64,000 bases of DNA from Microlunatus parietis (GCF_013407955.1 NZ_JACCBU010000001.1:248001-312000), one strand, 5' to 3'; numbered from the stretch's first letter, positions 9,100-17,961 are shown. Notes: generated by a model not told the origin, from the letters alone. Translations and numbers: made by a program.

Positions 9100-9448
9100 C
9101 CGGCGGAAGAATCCGTGCCCGGCGAGGCCGCAATCCCGACTCGCGAAGACGGTTCGTCGCCGAGTCTCCTCGCTCCGGGGCCGCGTCGGTCGTTCCCGTC
9201 GCCGCAGCCTCGCCGCCCAGCAGCACCCGCGGTGCGAGCTCCTCGAATGTGCAGTCGAAGATGTCCAGGAGCGCGACCAGCGCCTGCATGTTCATCCGCT
9301 CGGGCTTCTCCGCCGCCAGACGATAGACCTGACTCGTCGACAGATGCACCCCTCTCTCCTCGAGGAGCGGCACCAGCTTCGTCGTGGAGAACATCCCCGC
9401 CGCCGCCATCACCTCGCGAAGACGCCATTCGTAGCCGATCAATCTCAT
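9092..9448 (-). CDS. XRE-type HTH protein of the recombination trio (element 1)
   Basis: A 118-residue protein with a Cro/cI-like helix-turn-helix: the core TSQVYRLAAEKPERMNMQALVALLDIFDCTFEEL covers about residues 38-71, and an arginine-rich tail follows. It overlaps the recombinase gene at its start and the zinc-ribbon gene at its end by 4 and 8 bp, so the three should be made together. It may repress the recombinase promoter or act as a directionality factor. The same gene order with an equivalent HTH protein occurs at 61445-61774. Confidence 0.75.
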   Translation of the reverse strand: MRLIGYEWRLREVMAAAGMFSTTKLVPLLEERGVHLSTSQVYRLAAEKPERMNMQALVALLDIFDCTFEELAPRVLLGGEAAATGTTDAAPERGDSATNRLRESGLRPRRARILPPDA

Positions 9449-10572
9449 GACCCTGTTCCTTCCTCATCGCTCGGGCGGTGCCGTGTCCGCTCGATCGCCT
9501 GACTCATCATCGTGTTCATGTAGTCCGTGCTCACCCCGGTGTAGATCGCTGTCGTCGACTGATGCAGATGCCCGACCTGTCGCTGCACGAAGCCCGGGTC
9601 GACTCCCGACTCGATCAGGTGCGTCACATAGGAGTGCCGCAACGCGTGCGGCGTGAGTACCTCGTCCAAGCCCAGCGCATCCCGGTAGGTCGCGAACCTC
9701 GAAGCGAGCTCGCGAGTGCGCAGGCGCGTGCCGCGCTCGGACACCCAGAGCGCCGTCGTGGCTTCTGAACGCACCATCAAGGGCCGGACGTGGTCGATGT
9801 ACTCCTGCAGCGCCTCGACCGCCCAATCGAACAGCGATACCACTGCCCGCCGCTTCGGCGGCCCGCCCCGCGACGACTTGCCGTGACGCACCTGCAGCAC
9901 GCCCAGCTCGCCGAACTGCGGGGCCTTCGCGTTGCGGTAGAAGTCCGTCACATCCAGCCCGACCGCTTCGCTCGCGCGCAGACCCCACGCATAGACGACC
10001 TTCAGTAGCGTCGCGTCGCGGAACGCCGGCAGCGCGCCCTTGCGGTGCTCGTCCAGCACCCGAGAAACCTCGTTGTCGGCATGATCGAGCAGCCGCTGCA
10101 ACTCTGTGCGCGTCAGCGGCCGCCGTCCCGGCCCGCCCTCGTAGTCCTGCAGGTGGGGGAGCGTGTTCCACTCATGGCAGACCTGCACCGGATGTGAGCC
10201 GAACCGCTGCATGCATTCGTCGACCCACCCGTAGTGCGGTGAACACACGTAGTCGCAGAACTGGCGTATCGCGCCCTGATAGGACCGGATCGTGGATGCC
10301 GCTACCTGTCGTTGCGAGACGAGCAGCGTCATCCACTCGTCGAAGTCGCTCGCCGACCACTCCCACGGCTTCTTCATCGCATACGCCTCGAACCGGCGCA
10401 CCACCCCGACTCCGGCCGTCACCGAGTCCTCTTTGAGCCGTCGCCCGCCGATCTGCTGCATCCGCCAGCCCTCGATCATCGCGTCGAACACCGACTCGGG
10501 TGCGTTCAGGAACGAGACACCACTCGCCAAGTACAACGACGACGCCCCATGCGGCACCCGTTTCGCCATCAC
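9445..10572 (-). CDS. Tyrosine recombinase/integrase (element 1)
   Basis: A 375-residue site-specific recombinase. It has an N-terminal SAM-like core-binding domain (about 30-130) and a catalytic domain with the full set: Arg in AWGLRASEAVG, HALRHSY, the GHLH histidine and the nucleophile in TTAIYTGVS. It should cut and join the ends of the element through a covalent tyrosine intermediate. The reading frame starts GTG-ATG, so the start may be 10572 or 10569. It is the first gene of the leftward trio and lies 158 bp from the right end, close to its presumed binding site. Confidence 0.92.
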   Translation of the reverse strand: MMAKRVPHGASSLYLASGVSFLNAPESVFDAMIEGWRMQQIGGRRLKEDSVTAGVGVVRRFEAYAMKKPWEWSASDFDEWMTLLVSQRQVAASTIRSYQGAIRQFCDYVCSPHYGWVDECMQRFGSHPVQVCHEWNTLPHLQDYEGGPGRRPLTRTELQRLLDHADNEVSRVLDEHRKGALPAFRDATLLKVVYAWGLRASEAVGLDVTDFYRNAKAPQFGELGVLQVRHGKSSRGGPPKRRAVVSLFDWAVEALQEYIDHVRPLMVRSEATTALWVSERGTRLRTRELASRFATYRDALGLDEVLTPHALRHSYVTHLIESGVDPGFVQRQVGHLHQSTTAIYTGVSTDYMNTMMSQAIERTRHRPSDEEGTGS

Positions 10573-10587
10573 CCATCCTCACTCTCA

Positions 10588-10614
10588 TAACGCGCTAATC
10601 ATGCATTTAACGCG
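10588..10614 (+). repeat. Direct repeat TAACGCG, 20-bp spaced, near the element 1 right end
   Basis: TAACGCG occurs at 10588-10594 and 10608-10614, two helical turns apart, between the recombinase start and the right end. An ATGCAT palindrome lies between the copies. These could be arm sites for the recombinase or operator sites for the HTH protein. A different motif with the same 20-bp spacing precedes the second recombinase. Confidence 0.45.
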
Positions 10615-10730
10615 AAGCGTAACAGTGCTGCAACTCCGATCCGCGGCATCACGAGGACGGCAACGCGGCGCGGTGTACCTTTTCCGACAAGGACGTTCCC
10701 AAGGATCCTGCATCTGCCGCAATACCGCCG

Positions 10731-11358
10731 AGAGGCCACGATCACGGGCGCTCGCGCTGCGACCGCCTATGGAGAGCAGGTCGCGGGCGAGCTGGCGGCG
10801 GGTCTTGCCGATGAGGAACGGGTCGTCGTCTCCGGTGGCGCCTATGGGATCGAAGGGGCCGCGCACAAGAGCGTGCTTGCCGCGAGCGGTCAGACGATCG
10901 CCGTTCTGGCCGGCGGGTTGGACCGCCCCTACCCGGCCGGGCACAGCGAGCTGCTGAATCGCATTGGGGATGTCGGCTTGCTGGTGAGCGAGCTGCCGCC
11001 GGGAGCCGCACCGACCAGACACAGGTTCCTGGCCCGCAACCGCCTGCTGGCGGCGCTCTCGGGTGCGACCGTGATCCCCGAGGCCGGTCCTCGGTCCGGG
11101 TCGATGACCACTGTCATCGCCGCACGCGAACTCAGCCGGGGCGTCGGTGCGGTGCCCGGCCCGGTGACCAGCGTCGCGAGCGCGGGGCCGAACGAACTCA
11201 TCAAGCAAGGCTTCGCCTCGCTCGTCACCCAGCCCAGCGACGTGATCGACCTACTCGACGCCGACAGAACCCCGGACCGGACTGTGACGCGGCCCGAGGT
11301 CGGACGCGAGTTCGGGCACCGGCACCCGTCGCCGGGCACGCCGGGGCGCTCTCTCTGA
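10731..11358 (+). pseudogene. dprA: dprA, 3' fragment
   Basis: This is the Rossmann-fold part of DprA: TITGARAATAYGEQVA, then VVSGGAYGIEGAAHK (the Rossmann loop) and GGLDRPYPAGH with GATVIPEAGPRSGS further on. The frame is open upstream of 10731 into the mobile element but has no DprA similarity there, and a convincing start codon is missing. The internal GTG at 10873 would give only a partial fold. Together with 2145-2524 it makes a 335-residue protein. It ends 22 bp before the convergent relaxase gene. Confidence 0.9.
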
Positions 11359-11380
11359 CGGCCGCCCTCGCTGGACGGGT

Positions 11381-14300
11381 TCACAAGCTCGGTGCGGGGC
11401 GTGATGTGGTCGCTGGCCGCACCGCATCAGCCGTCGTGCCTTCGTGAGCGATCGCCTGGGCGCGGTTGAGGGCGGCGCGGGCGCGGATGGCGTCGATCTT
11501 CTGGCTGGTGCTCTCCGGCGTCGGGCCGAGCGGGGTCCGGTCGTCGGTGATGCCGTAGCGGTCGCGGTAGGCGGCGACGGTGCGAGCGGCACGCCACCAC
11601 GCCGCCTTCTGCTTGTGGCCCCTCGGAGCCGCGCCGAGGTCGGCCGTCCACGGCTCCTCATCGGTGAGGTAGCCGCGGAGCACGGCGTCGGCGCGGCCTT
11701 CGATCAGCTCGCGGCGCTCGTCCAGGGCTCGCCGCATGTCGTCTGCCATCTGCCCGCCGGCGTGCGGGATCAGTCCGACGATCAGCCTCGGGGCCTTGCG
11801 GGTGCGGCCTGATACGGCGGGCCGGGCGGTGGCGCGTGCCACGCGGGCGTGCAGGAGGGAGGCGATGTCATCGGCATCGTCCAGACTCCGCGCGGCGACC
11901 AGCCGCGGGAGCAGCGCGTCGAGGTCGTGGTGGTTGGCCTCGGCGTGACGCAGCTCGGCCGACAGCGCGCCGTAGGCGTCGGAGCCGAGCACGTCTTCGA
12001 TCTGCTCGGCGGTGATCCCGGACGCGGCGAGCAAGGTCGCCCAGCGGTCGTGCTGGGCGGCTTGCGCGATCGTGTCGTACTCGGCCGCGAGCTGCGCGAT
12101 CGAGCCCCAGCGGTCCTGCTCGGCAGCGACCGTCTCGTGCGCAGACAGCTCGGCGCCGATGTGCTGCAACACGCCGTAGAGGATCGAGCGAGCGGTGACG
12201 TTCGGGTTGTCTCCGGGATGCGGCACCGCGTGTTCTGCGTCCTCTCGGTCGACGGTGACATAGGCGTGGTTGCTGTGGGCGCCGCGGGTCATGGAGACGT
12301 AGAAGTTCTCCCGCGTCGTGGTGGCGGTGACGACCGCGTGCGCGGTGTCGGTGGTGACGCCCTGGGCGCGGTGCGCGGTGATCGCGTAGCCGAGGTCCAG
12401 GTGCTCGGCCACATAGTCGGCCGGCAGGACGATCCCGCCGCCGAACCTGCGCCCGGCCGGGCGGATGCTGACCGACCCGTCCTCGCGAACTCCGGTGACG
12501 GTCCAGCGGGAGCCGTTGCGGACCCAGGTTCGGCCGTTGCGGAGCCGCCGGTCGTTCTCGCGGGTGATGACCAGATCGCCCTCGGAGACCGCGGTGCCGT
12601 CGCGCAGCGGCAGTTCGCGGGTCGGGTTTACGGTGCCGTCGATGATCCGATCCGCCCGCGCTCTGGCGTTCAGCTCGGTGACGGTCGCGTGGGTCTCGGT
12701 CACCAGGATCGACGCCCGCCCGGCGGCAAGATCGGCCCGCCATTCTGTGTAGGCGGCGTCGATCATCGCTTCCTCGTCGCCGCCGGTGATCCGGCCGTGC
12801 TCGATCAGGGCGTCGATCGCCTCGGCACGGCCGTGGCGTAGCTGGAGCGAGGTGGTCTTCTCCCATTCGTTGGTGAAGCGGTGCAGATCGGTCAGCTCGG
12901 GGGCGTCATCGCGGGCGTGCACGAGCATGGCGAAACTGCCGCCGGCGCCGGGTGATTGGAGCTGGCCCCAGTCGCCGACCAGGAGGACTTTCGCGCCGGC
13001 CTTCTCGGCTTCGTGGGTGAGCCGATCCAACGACATCGTGCCGGCCAGGCTCGCCTCGTCGATGATGACGAGCTGCCCGGCCGTGAACGTAGTCCCGTAC
13101 ATGAGGTGGTTCTGCCACCACTTCGCCGTGTTCTCCGTGGCGATGCCGAGGTCATCGGCGAGGACCTGCGCGGCGACCGCCGAGGGGGCGAGCCCGATCA
13201 CCGACCCTGTGCCGTGCTCCTTCTCCCACGCCCTGCGGAGCCCGTTCATCGCCGTCGTCTTCCCGGCCCCAGCCGGGCCGACCAGCACGTCCACGACCCG
13301 ACCGGAGACCGCGATCGCGGCAAGGGCCGCGGCCTGATCCTCGCCGAGCACCCGGCCGCGTGCGTCGGGCTTGCGGGCGATCCTCTCAACCGTCTCCAAC
13401 GGCACCACCGGCCCGGCCGTTGTGGCGGCACGCGCCAGGAGTCGGTCTTCGGCGGCCAGCAGGACTTCGGATGAGAACAGGGTCGAGGCGTGCGGCCGGA
13501 ACCGAGAGGTGCCGTCCACGCGGCGGAACTGCAACGGGCTGGACGCCAGCTCCGGCGGCGTCAGCCGCAGCGAAGCGTGCTCGGCGGCATCGACCACGAG
13601 CCCGGTGATCGCCTCCCGGTCCTGGATGCTGGCGAACCGCCACCCCATCAACTGCCGGGATGCTTCGGCATGCAGGTTCCAGCGGGTCCAGGTCGAACGC
13701 TTCTCGCCCACCGTCTCCATCACGGTCTGCCCGACCTCGCGCACCACATCCAGCGGCACGTCGTCGGCGCGCAGCACCCGCCGCGGTGCGTCTGCGGTGG
13801 ATGCGGTGAACGTGCGCGCCCAGCCGTTCGCGTCCCGGCGCAGCACCCGGCCGGCGCGCTGCCGCCACTCGGCGGTGAGGTCGGCCAGCGACCGGACCTG
13901 CTTCTCCGGCCTCGTGGCGAGCGTCGCCTGCGCCCGAAGTTTCAGCACCGTTCGCGCGGAGGGCTGCCTGCCGTGCTTGGCGACGTACCCGGCGATGAGG
14001 CGGTCTTTCTCGGCCTCGATGTGTCGGGACCGGGTGGAGAACTCGGTCACCAGCTCGTCGGGCACGCCCTCGATTTCCCATGCCGGGTTCCGGTCCCTGC
14101 CCCGTTCGCGTGCTTCCCATTCGACGCCGAGGACGCGGGTGAGCTGGTCGGCCAGCGCGGCGTTGTAGAGCTCGGAGACTGCGACGACCACGGAGTGCAT
14201 CGGCCGGCCGGCGAGGGTCCGCCAGCGGCCGTCCTGCACGGTCAGGACCTTGTTGCTGACGACGACGTGGGTGTGCAACTGCGGGTCGCCCGCACGGCTG

Positions 14301-14947
14301 TCGTAGTGATCGAATGCCGCGGCCACGACACCGGCGACGTCGACGTGCGCAACCGCGCCGTCCGGCCCGGTTGCACCGACGCGGGTTGCGGCAACCTCGC
14401 GTTCGAGGAACGCAACCAGCTCTGCAACCGCCGCATGATGGGCGTCCGCGATCAGGGCTTGGGTGCCGGCGTCCGCGACCGCCCAGATCGTGGAGACTGA
14501 CTTGGGCACGCTGAATGTGAAGTCGTAACCGGCTACTGCGCGGCGGGTGCCGCGCTCGGCTTCCTCCGCCTCGATCGCGGCCACTTCCTGCGCTCGAGTC
14601 GCCGGCCCCAACTCGGGGTCGAGGGCGTCGACGCGCTGCTTGATCCGCTCGGTGATCGACGCGAACTGCTGGTAGGCGCGGCCCAGCGGCTCGCCCGTGA
14701 TCGGGTCATGGCCCATCCCGACCAACAGCGCGAGCTGAGCTTCAGAGACCTGCCCTCCCTCGACCAGGTCGCCGTGCCCGAGACGACCCAGCCCCGAGCC
14801 CATCCAGAAGCCCGGCGGCGTGCCCGCCTCCGCGTAGTAGCGGGTCAGCGGCGTGCTCAGGCTCCGGTCGCCGTCGCCCGCGGCGATGGACTTCAACAGG
14901 TACTTGTATCCATCGCCCGCGCTCATCACGCGCATCGAAACCGTCAC
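11381..14947 (-). CDS. traA: MobF-family conjugative relaxase-helicase (TraA/TrwC type)
   Basis: A protein of 1188 residues that nicks oriT and unwinds the transferred strand. The N-terminal TrwC relaxase domain begins MTVSMRVMSAGDGYKYLL with TRYYAEAGTPPG near 35. The metal-binding histidine triad is in HYDSR...LHTHVV around residue 215. The helicase part has Walker A GPAGAGKTT near 560 and RecD-like motifs IIDEASLAG and GYAITAHRAQG. The GTG at 14947 is chosen because AAGGAG lies 8 bases upstream and homologous N termini begin there; the longer frame to 15250 is unlikely to be translated. It converges on dprA and diverges from the cytosine methyltransferase. Confidence 0.93.
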   Translation of the reverse strand: MTVSMRVMSAGDGYKYLLKSIAAGDGDRSLSTPLTRYYAEAGTPPGFWMGSGLGRLGHGDLVEGGQVSEAQLALLVGMGHDPITGEPLGRAYQQFASITERIKQRVDALDPELGPATRAQEVAAIEAEEAERGTRRAVAGYDFTFSVPKSVSTIWAVADAGTQALIADAHHAAVAELVAFLEREVAATRVGATGPDGAVAHVDVAGVVAAAFDHYDSRAGDPQLHTHVVVSNKVLTVQDGRWRTLAGRPMHSVVVAVSELYNAALADQLTRVLGVEWEARERGRDRNPAWEIEGVPDELVTEFSTRSRHIEAEKDRLIAGYVAKHGRQPSARTVLKLRAQATLATRPEKQVRSLADLTAEWRQRAGRVLRRDANGWARTFTASTADAPRRVLRADDVPLDVVREVGQTVMETVGEKRSTWTRWNLHAEASRQLMGWRFASIQDREAITGLVVDAAEHASLRLTPPELASSPLQFRRVDGTSRFRPHASTLFSSEVLLAAEDRLLARAATTAGPVVPLETVERIARKPDARGRVLGEDQAAALAAIAVSGRVVDVLVGPAGAGKTTAMNGLRRAWEKEHGTGSVIGLAPSAVAAQVLADDLGIATENTAKWWQNHLMYGTTFTAGQLVIIDEASLAGTMSLDRLTHEAEKAGAKVLLVGDWGQLQSPGAGGSFAMLVHARDDAPELTDLHRFTNEWEKTTSLQLRHGRAEAIDALIEHGRITGGDEEAMIDAAYTEWRADLAAGRASILVTETHATVTELNARARADRIIDGTVNPTRELPLRDGTAVSEGDLVITRENDRRLRNGRTWVRNGSRWTVTGVREDGSVSIRPAGRRFGGGIVLPADYVAEHLDLGYAITAHRAQGVTTDTAHAVVTATTTRENFYVSMTRGAHSNHAYVTVDREDAEHAVPHPGDNPNVTARSILYGVLQHIGAELSAHETVAAEQDRWGSIAQLAAEYDTIAQAAQHDRWATLLAASGITAEQIEDVLGSDAYGALSAELRHAEANHHDLDALLPRLVAARSLDDADDIASLLHARVARATARPAVSGRTRKAPRLIVGLIPHAGGQMADDMRRALDERRELIEGRADAVLRGYLTDEEPWTADLGAAPRGHKQKAAWWRAARTVAAYRDRYGITDDRTPLGPTPESTSQKIDAIRARAALNRAQAIAHEGTTADAVRPATTSRPAPSL

Positions 14948-15261
14948 CTCGGCTGCTCCTTCCGGCCGCGCTCGGAGAGCAGGTGAGCCCGCGAGACCGG
15001 TCGCATCAGATGCGACAAAGCCCGAAACGGCCTCGTCTGAAAGACGTGTGATGGCTCGGTGGGCCGGCGAACGAGAGCTGGCGGCGCCGCCTGAGTCACG
15101 GATTCCGAAGTACGCGGGGGTGGTGCGCCGCGCGCGGGTCACGGCATCGGCGACGAGGCAAGCGGTGGCGGTTCGAGTGGTCGCGCACCTGGTCGCTGAC
15201 CAGCCCGGTGGTGACCTCATGCGTGAAGTCCGACCGGGATCACCCGTCAACCGGAGCCCTC
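14948..15261. other. Relaxase-methyltransferase intergenic region, possible oriT
   Basis: These 314 bp contain no convincing gene. They hold a perfect inverted repeat GTCGCATC-A-GATGCGAC (15000-15016) and a smaller hairpin cGTCTgaaAGACg (15034-15046), just upstream of the relaxase start. MobF relaxases usually have oriT with short hairpins next to their gene, so this is the best oriT candidate in the window. The promoters of both divergent genes must also lie here. Confidence 0.4.
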
Positions 15262-16464
15262 ATGCACGACCCTCACGACCGGACTCGCCCACTCAGGGTC
15301 GGATCACTGTTCTCCGGGTACGGCGGTCTCGACCTCGCCGTCGAACACGCCTTGGATGGCGAGACGATCTGGTTCTCCGAGAACAACGAACACGTCTCCC
15401 GCATCTTCGCCCACCACTGACCCGACGCCCCCAACCTGGGCGACATCACCACCATCGACTGGCGCACCGTCGAGCCGGTCGATGTTCTCTGTGGAGGCTT
15501 CCCCTGCCAGGATGTCTCGACCGTGGGCAAGCGCGCCGGCCTCGCGCCCGGCACCCGCTCCGGGCTCTGGTCGTACATGGCCGCCGCGATCGACGCGCTG
15601 CAACCCCAGCTCGTCGTCATCGAGAACGTGCGCGGCGTGCTGTCCTCACCCGCCGTCCGCGCACCCCTAGAAGAAGACGACGATGCGCAAAGCAATCCCG
15701 ACCACGCAACCCCCGGCGATGCAGCCCTTCGCGAAGTGGAACCCGACCCGTGGGGTCTGGGAGACCTCGCAGCTCGACCTCTCCGGGCAGTCGGCGCCGT
15801 ACTCGGCGATCTGGCCGGCCTGCGGTATGACACGCAATGGATCGGCCTACCAGCGTCCCTTGTCGGCGCTCCTCATCCCAGGCTTCGCGTCTTCGTCCTC
15901 GCCCGCAGCCGGGGCACTGTTCAGGACGCCGCTCGCCACGGACTCGACTGGTGGCGGCGAGTCACTGGAACAGGTGAGGGCGAGGCGGGGGACGATCGCG
16001 CTCTCGCATCAGATCATCGACCTCGCGCTAAACGGGCCGGCTGGCTTGCAGAGCAAGAGCAGCGAACCCGAGATGCTGTGGTTCCTGATCGAGGACATCT
16101 TCGCCGCTGGGGACGCTACGCCCGCGCCATCGCCCGATGGGAGCATGTGACAGGACGAATCGCGCCAGCGCTGCTAGACAGGACTAGTGGACCGCGGCCG
16201 TCGCCCGAGTTCGTGGAGTGGTTGATGGGTCTCCCCAGTGGTTGGATCACTGATCCGATCCATCAACTCACGGCTAATCAGCAGATCGCTGCGCTCGGCA
16301 ACGGCGTTCTTCCGCTACAAGCGCTCTCGGCGATGCGCGTCGGCGCACTCGTGCAGGCCGATGCTGCTTCGTTGGCTGGAGTCCAGCACCCGATGGTGTC
16401 GCGAGGATGCACGGTCTCGCAGGAGGAGGAAGGCGAGGACGAGAAAGCCGGCGAGAGTGCCTGA
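15262..16464 (+). pseudogene. C5-cytosine DNA methyltransferase with an in-frame stop at codon 53
   Basis: Read through the stop, this is a 400-residue 5-methylcytosine methyltransferase: SLFSGYGGLDLAVE (motif I, about 15-28), GGFPCQDVS with catalytic Cys near 82 (motif IV), ENVRG near 121-125 (motif VI), RLRVFVLA (motif VIII) and QIAALGNGVLPLQ (motif X). A TGA at 15418-15420 sits where relatives have Trp (HHWPD), a one-base TGG to TGA change. The ATG at 15262 follows GGAG. Unless the stop is read through, only a 52-residue stub is made; reinitiation at 15523 would lack motif I and the catalytic cysteine. The 3' end overlaps lnt by 150 bp. Confidence 0.88.
15683..16150 (+). CDS. Out-of-frame ORF inside the cytosine methyltransferase gene
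   Basis: A 155-residue frame lying entirely within the methyltransferase gene in another phase. Its N-terminal part, QPFAKWNPTRGVWETSQLDL and SGQSAPYSAIWPACGMTRNG, resembles a phage and mobile-element protein pattern I recognise from genes beside C5-methylases (the xLDLFGQSxPYSATWPRSGM type). The methyltransferase frame is also meaningful over the same bases (motif VIII). Both frames therefore seem to be under selection. Function unknown; translation is unproven. Confidence 0.5.
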   Translation: MRKAIPTTQPPAMQPFAKWNPTRGVWETSQLDLSGQSAPYSAIWPACGMTRNGSAYQRPLSALLIPGFASSSSPAAGALFRTPLATDSTGGGESLEQVRARRGTIALSHQIIDLALNGPAGLQSKSSEPEMLWFLIEDIFAAGDATPAPSPDGSM

Positions 16465-17961
16465 GACGATCAGCGTGTTGATCGACTGCGCCAACATGAC
16501 GGCGGCGGTGAGCCCGTCCCGGAGCTCAAGGTCGGCGATCATGAGTCCGGGTTCGTCCGCGGCTAGTGCGGCCAGCGTGGCGCCGTTCGGGGCGAGTACC
16601 TGGCTGGTGCCGGTGGTGGAGAGGTTGACGACGCTGCGGCCGGTCTCGATGGCGCGCATGCGCGCGAACGCAAGCTGTTGCAGGTTTTCATCGGTGTCGC
16701 GAAAGTCGGCGTTGTTCGTCTGGAACATGAGCACCTGGGCACCGCTGTGCGCGCCTTCGTGAATGACGTCATCGAAGGCCACGTCGAAGCAGATCGCCAG
16801 TCCCACCTCTACGCCGTCGACCTCGATGGCGGGTGTGTCGACGCCGGCGGCGTACTCGCGTTCTAGGAGGTCTACCAGGCTGGGCACGAGCGCGCCGTAG
16901 AACCACCGGTCGGGCACGTACTCGCCGAAGGGGACGGGATGGCGTTTGGCGTGCGCGGCCGTCGGCCCGTTCGAGGTCCAGAGGAAGGAAGTGTTGTAGA
17001 CGAGGTGGCCGTCTGCCGCGGCGGCGTTGAGCAGGATCGGGGCGTCGTATCGGGCGGCTGCATCGTCGAGCGCGTGAGCGGTGGCCTCGTCGGCGAGGGG
17101 ATCACTGTCGACGCCGCCCTCGGGCCAGAGCACGATGTCGACCTGTTCGTCTTCGAGAGGGGCGGAAGCGGCGAGCTGAGATTCCAGGACCGCGCCCGGT
17201 TCGTGCTCATCGACGTACGCGGCGGGGCCGTTGCCCTGCACAGCGCCCACCCGGATGGTGCCCGCGTGACTGGTCGGGAACTGCGGCACCAGGACCATCA
17301 CCGCTGCGAGACCGAGCACGGGGATCGACGCCGCCCACGAGGCGAGAGGTGTTCTCGGGTGCTCGGTGGCGTTACCGCGTGCCGGTTGCGCGCGCACGAT
17401 CCAACGGACTGCTTCGATCGCGGCGGCGCACACGGCGACCATCAGGAAGCCCAGGCCGGAGACGCCGACCCATGACGCGACCGGAGCGATCGGGCTTTCC
17501 GATTGGCTCATCGCCACCCGTCCCCACGGGAATCCGCCGTAGGGCCAGGAGCCCATGATGAGTTCGCGGATCGTCCAGGCTCCCGCTACCAGCAGCGGCA
17601 GCGCCAGCAGCCGCATCGCGAAGGCGTTGCGCCGGCGCGGCAGCCATCGGTAGGCGAGGGCGATCGGCACCGTCAGCACAGCCGTGTAGATCGTCAGCGC
17701 GCCAGCCAGGGCCACCCACGGGACCCAGCTCAGCGGATGCTCCCCGAGAAACTGCGCCGACCAGGACACGTGAGGAAACCAGAACGCTGCGCCGAAGACT
17801 GTCCCGACCAGCAGCGCCCCCCAGGACCGTCGCCCGATGAGAGTGACCAGGGACAACGTCACCGAGACGAACGCCAGCGGCCACCACCCGAGTGCGGGGA
17901 ACGCCGCATCCATCGCGAGCCCGGCCACGCCGGCGACTGGCATCGCGGCCCATAGCGGCAA
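16315..17961 (-). CDS. lnt: Apolipoprotein N-acyltransferase
   Basis: About 548 residues: seven or so N-terminal membrane segments, then a nitrilase-fold domain facing outside. It would add the third acyl chain to the N-terminal cysteine of lipoproteins. The catalytic residues fit: Glu in LWPEGG, Lys in AKRHPVPFGEY and Cys in LAICFDVAF. The only ordinary start codon is TTG at 17961, but the same frame is open back to the thioredoxin stop (18040-18042). An AGGGAG stands 6 bases before an ATT at 18022-18024, so the natural start may be a rare or mutated codon there. Its C terminus overlaps the methyltransferase gene. It is probably an accessory copy carried as cargo. Confidence 0.87.
   Translation of the reverse strand: MPLWAAMPVAGVAGLAMDAAFPALGWWPLAFVSVTLSLVTLIGRRSWGALLVGTVFGAAFWFPHVSWSAQFLGEHPLSWVPWVALAGALTIYTAVLTVPIALAYRWLPRRRNAFAMRLLALPLLVAGAWTIRELIMGSWPYGGFPWGRVAMSQSESPIAPVASWVGVSGLGFLMVAVCAAAIEAVRWIVRAQPARGNATEHPRTPLASWAASIPVLGLAAVMVLVPQFPTSHAGTIRVGAVQGNGPAAYVDEHEPGAVLESQLAASAPLEDEQVDIVLWPEGGVDSDPLADEATAHALDDAAARYDAPILLNAAAADGHLVYNTSFLWTSNGPTAAHAKRHPVPFGEYVPDRWFYGALVPSLVDLLEREYAAGVDTPAIEVDGVEVGLAICFDVAFDDVIHEGAHSGAQVLMFQTNNADFRDTDENLQQLAFARMRAIETGRSVVNLSTTGTSQVLAPNGATLAALAADEPGLMIADLELRDGLTAAVMLAQSINTLIVSGTLAGFLVLAFLLLRDRASSRHHRVLDSSQRSSIGLHECADAHRRERL

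Larger units (their letters stand above)
2525..10730. mobile_element. Tyrosine-recombinase transposon carrying metal resistance, inserted in dprA
   Basis: This 8206-bp unit is defined by the split dprA gene: deleting it restores a continuous DprA frame. CGGTATTG lies at the left edge (2523-2530) and its reverse complement CAATACCG at the right edge (10720-10727), giving short imperfect inverted ends. No direct target duplication beyond the ambiguous CG was seen, as expected for tyrosine-recombinase (Tn554-like) movement rather than DDE transposition. Cargo: two ArsR-family regulators, two CDF-type exporters, an ACR3/bile-acid-symporter-type permease and a CC-motif protein. The machinery is the three leftward genes at 6520-10572. 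End positions are uncertain by a few bases. Confidence 0.82.

Noticed and set aside
14948..15250. N-terminal extension of the relaxase to 15250
   Set aside because: The extra 101 residues are arginine/serine-rich without similarity; AAGGAG before GTG 14947 and the standard MTVS N terminus favour the shorter protein.
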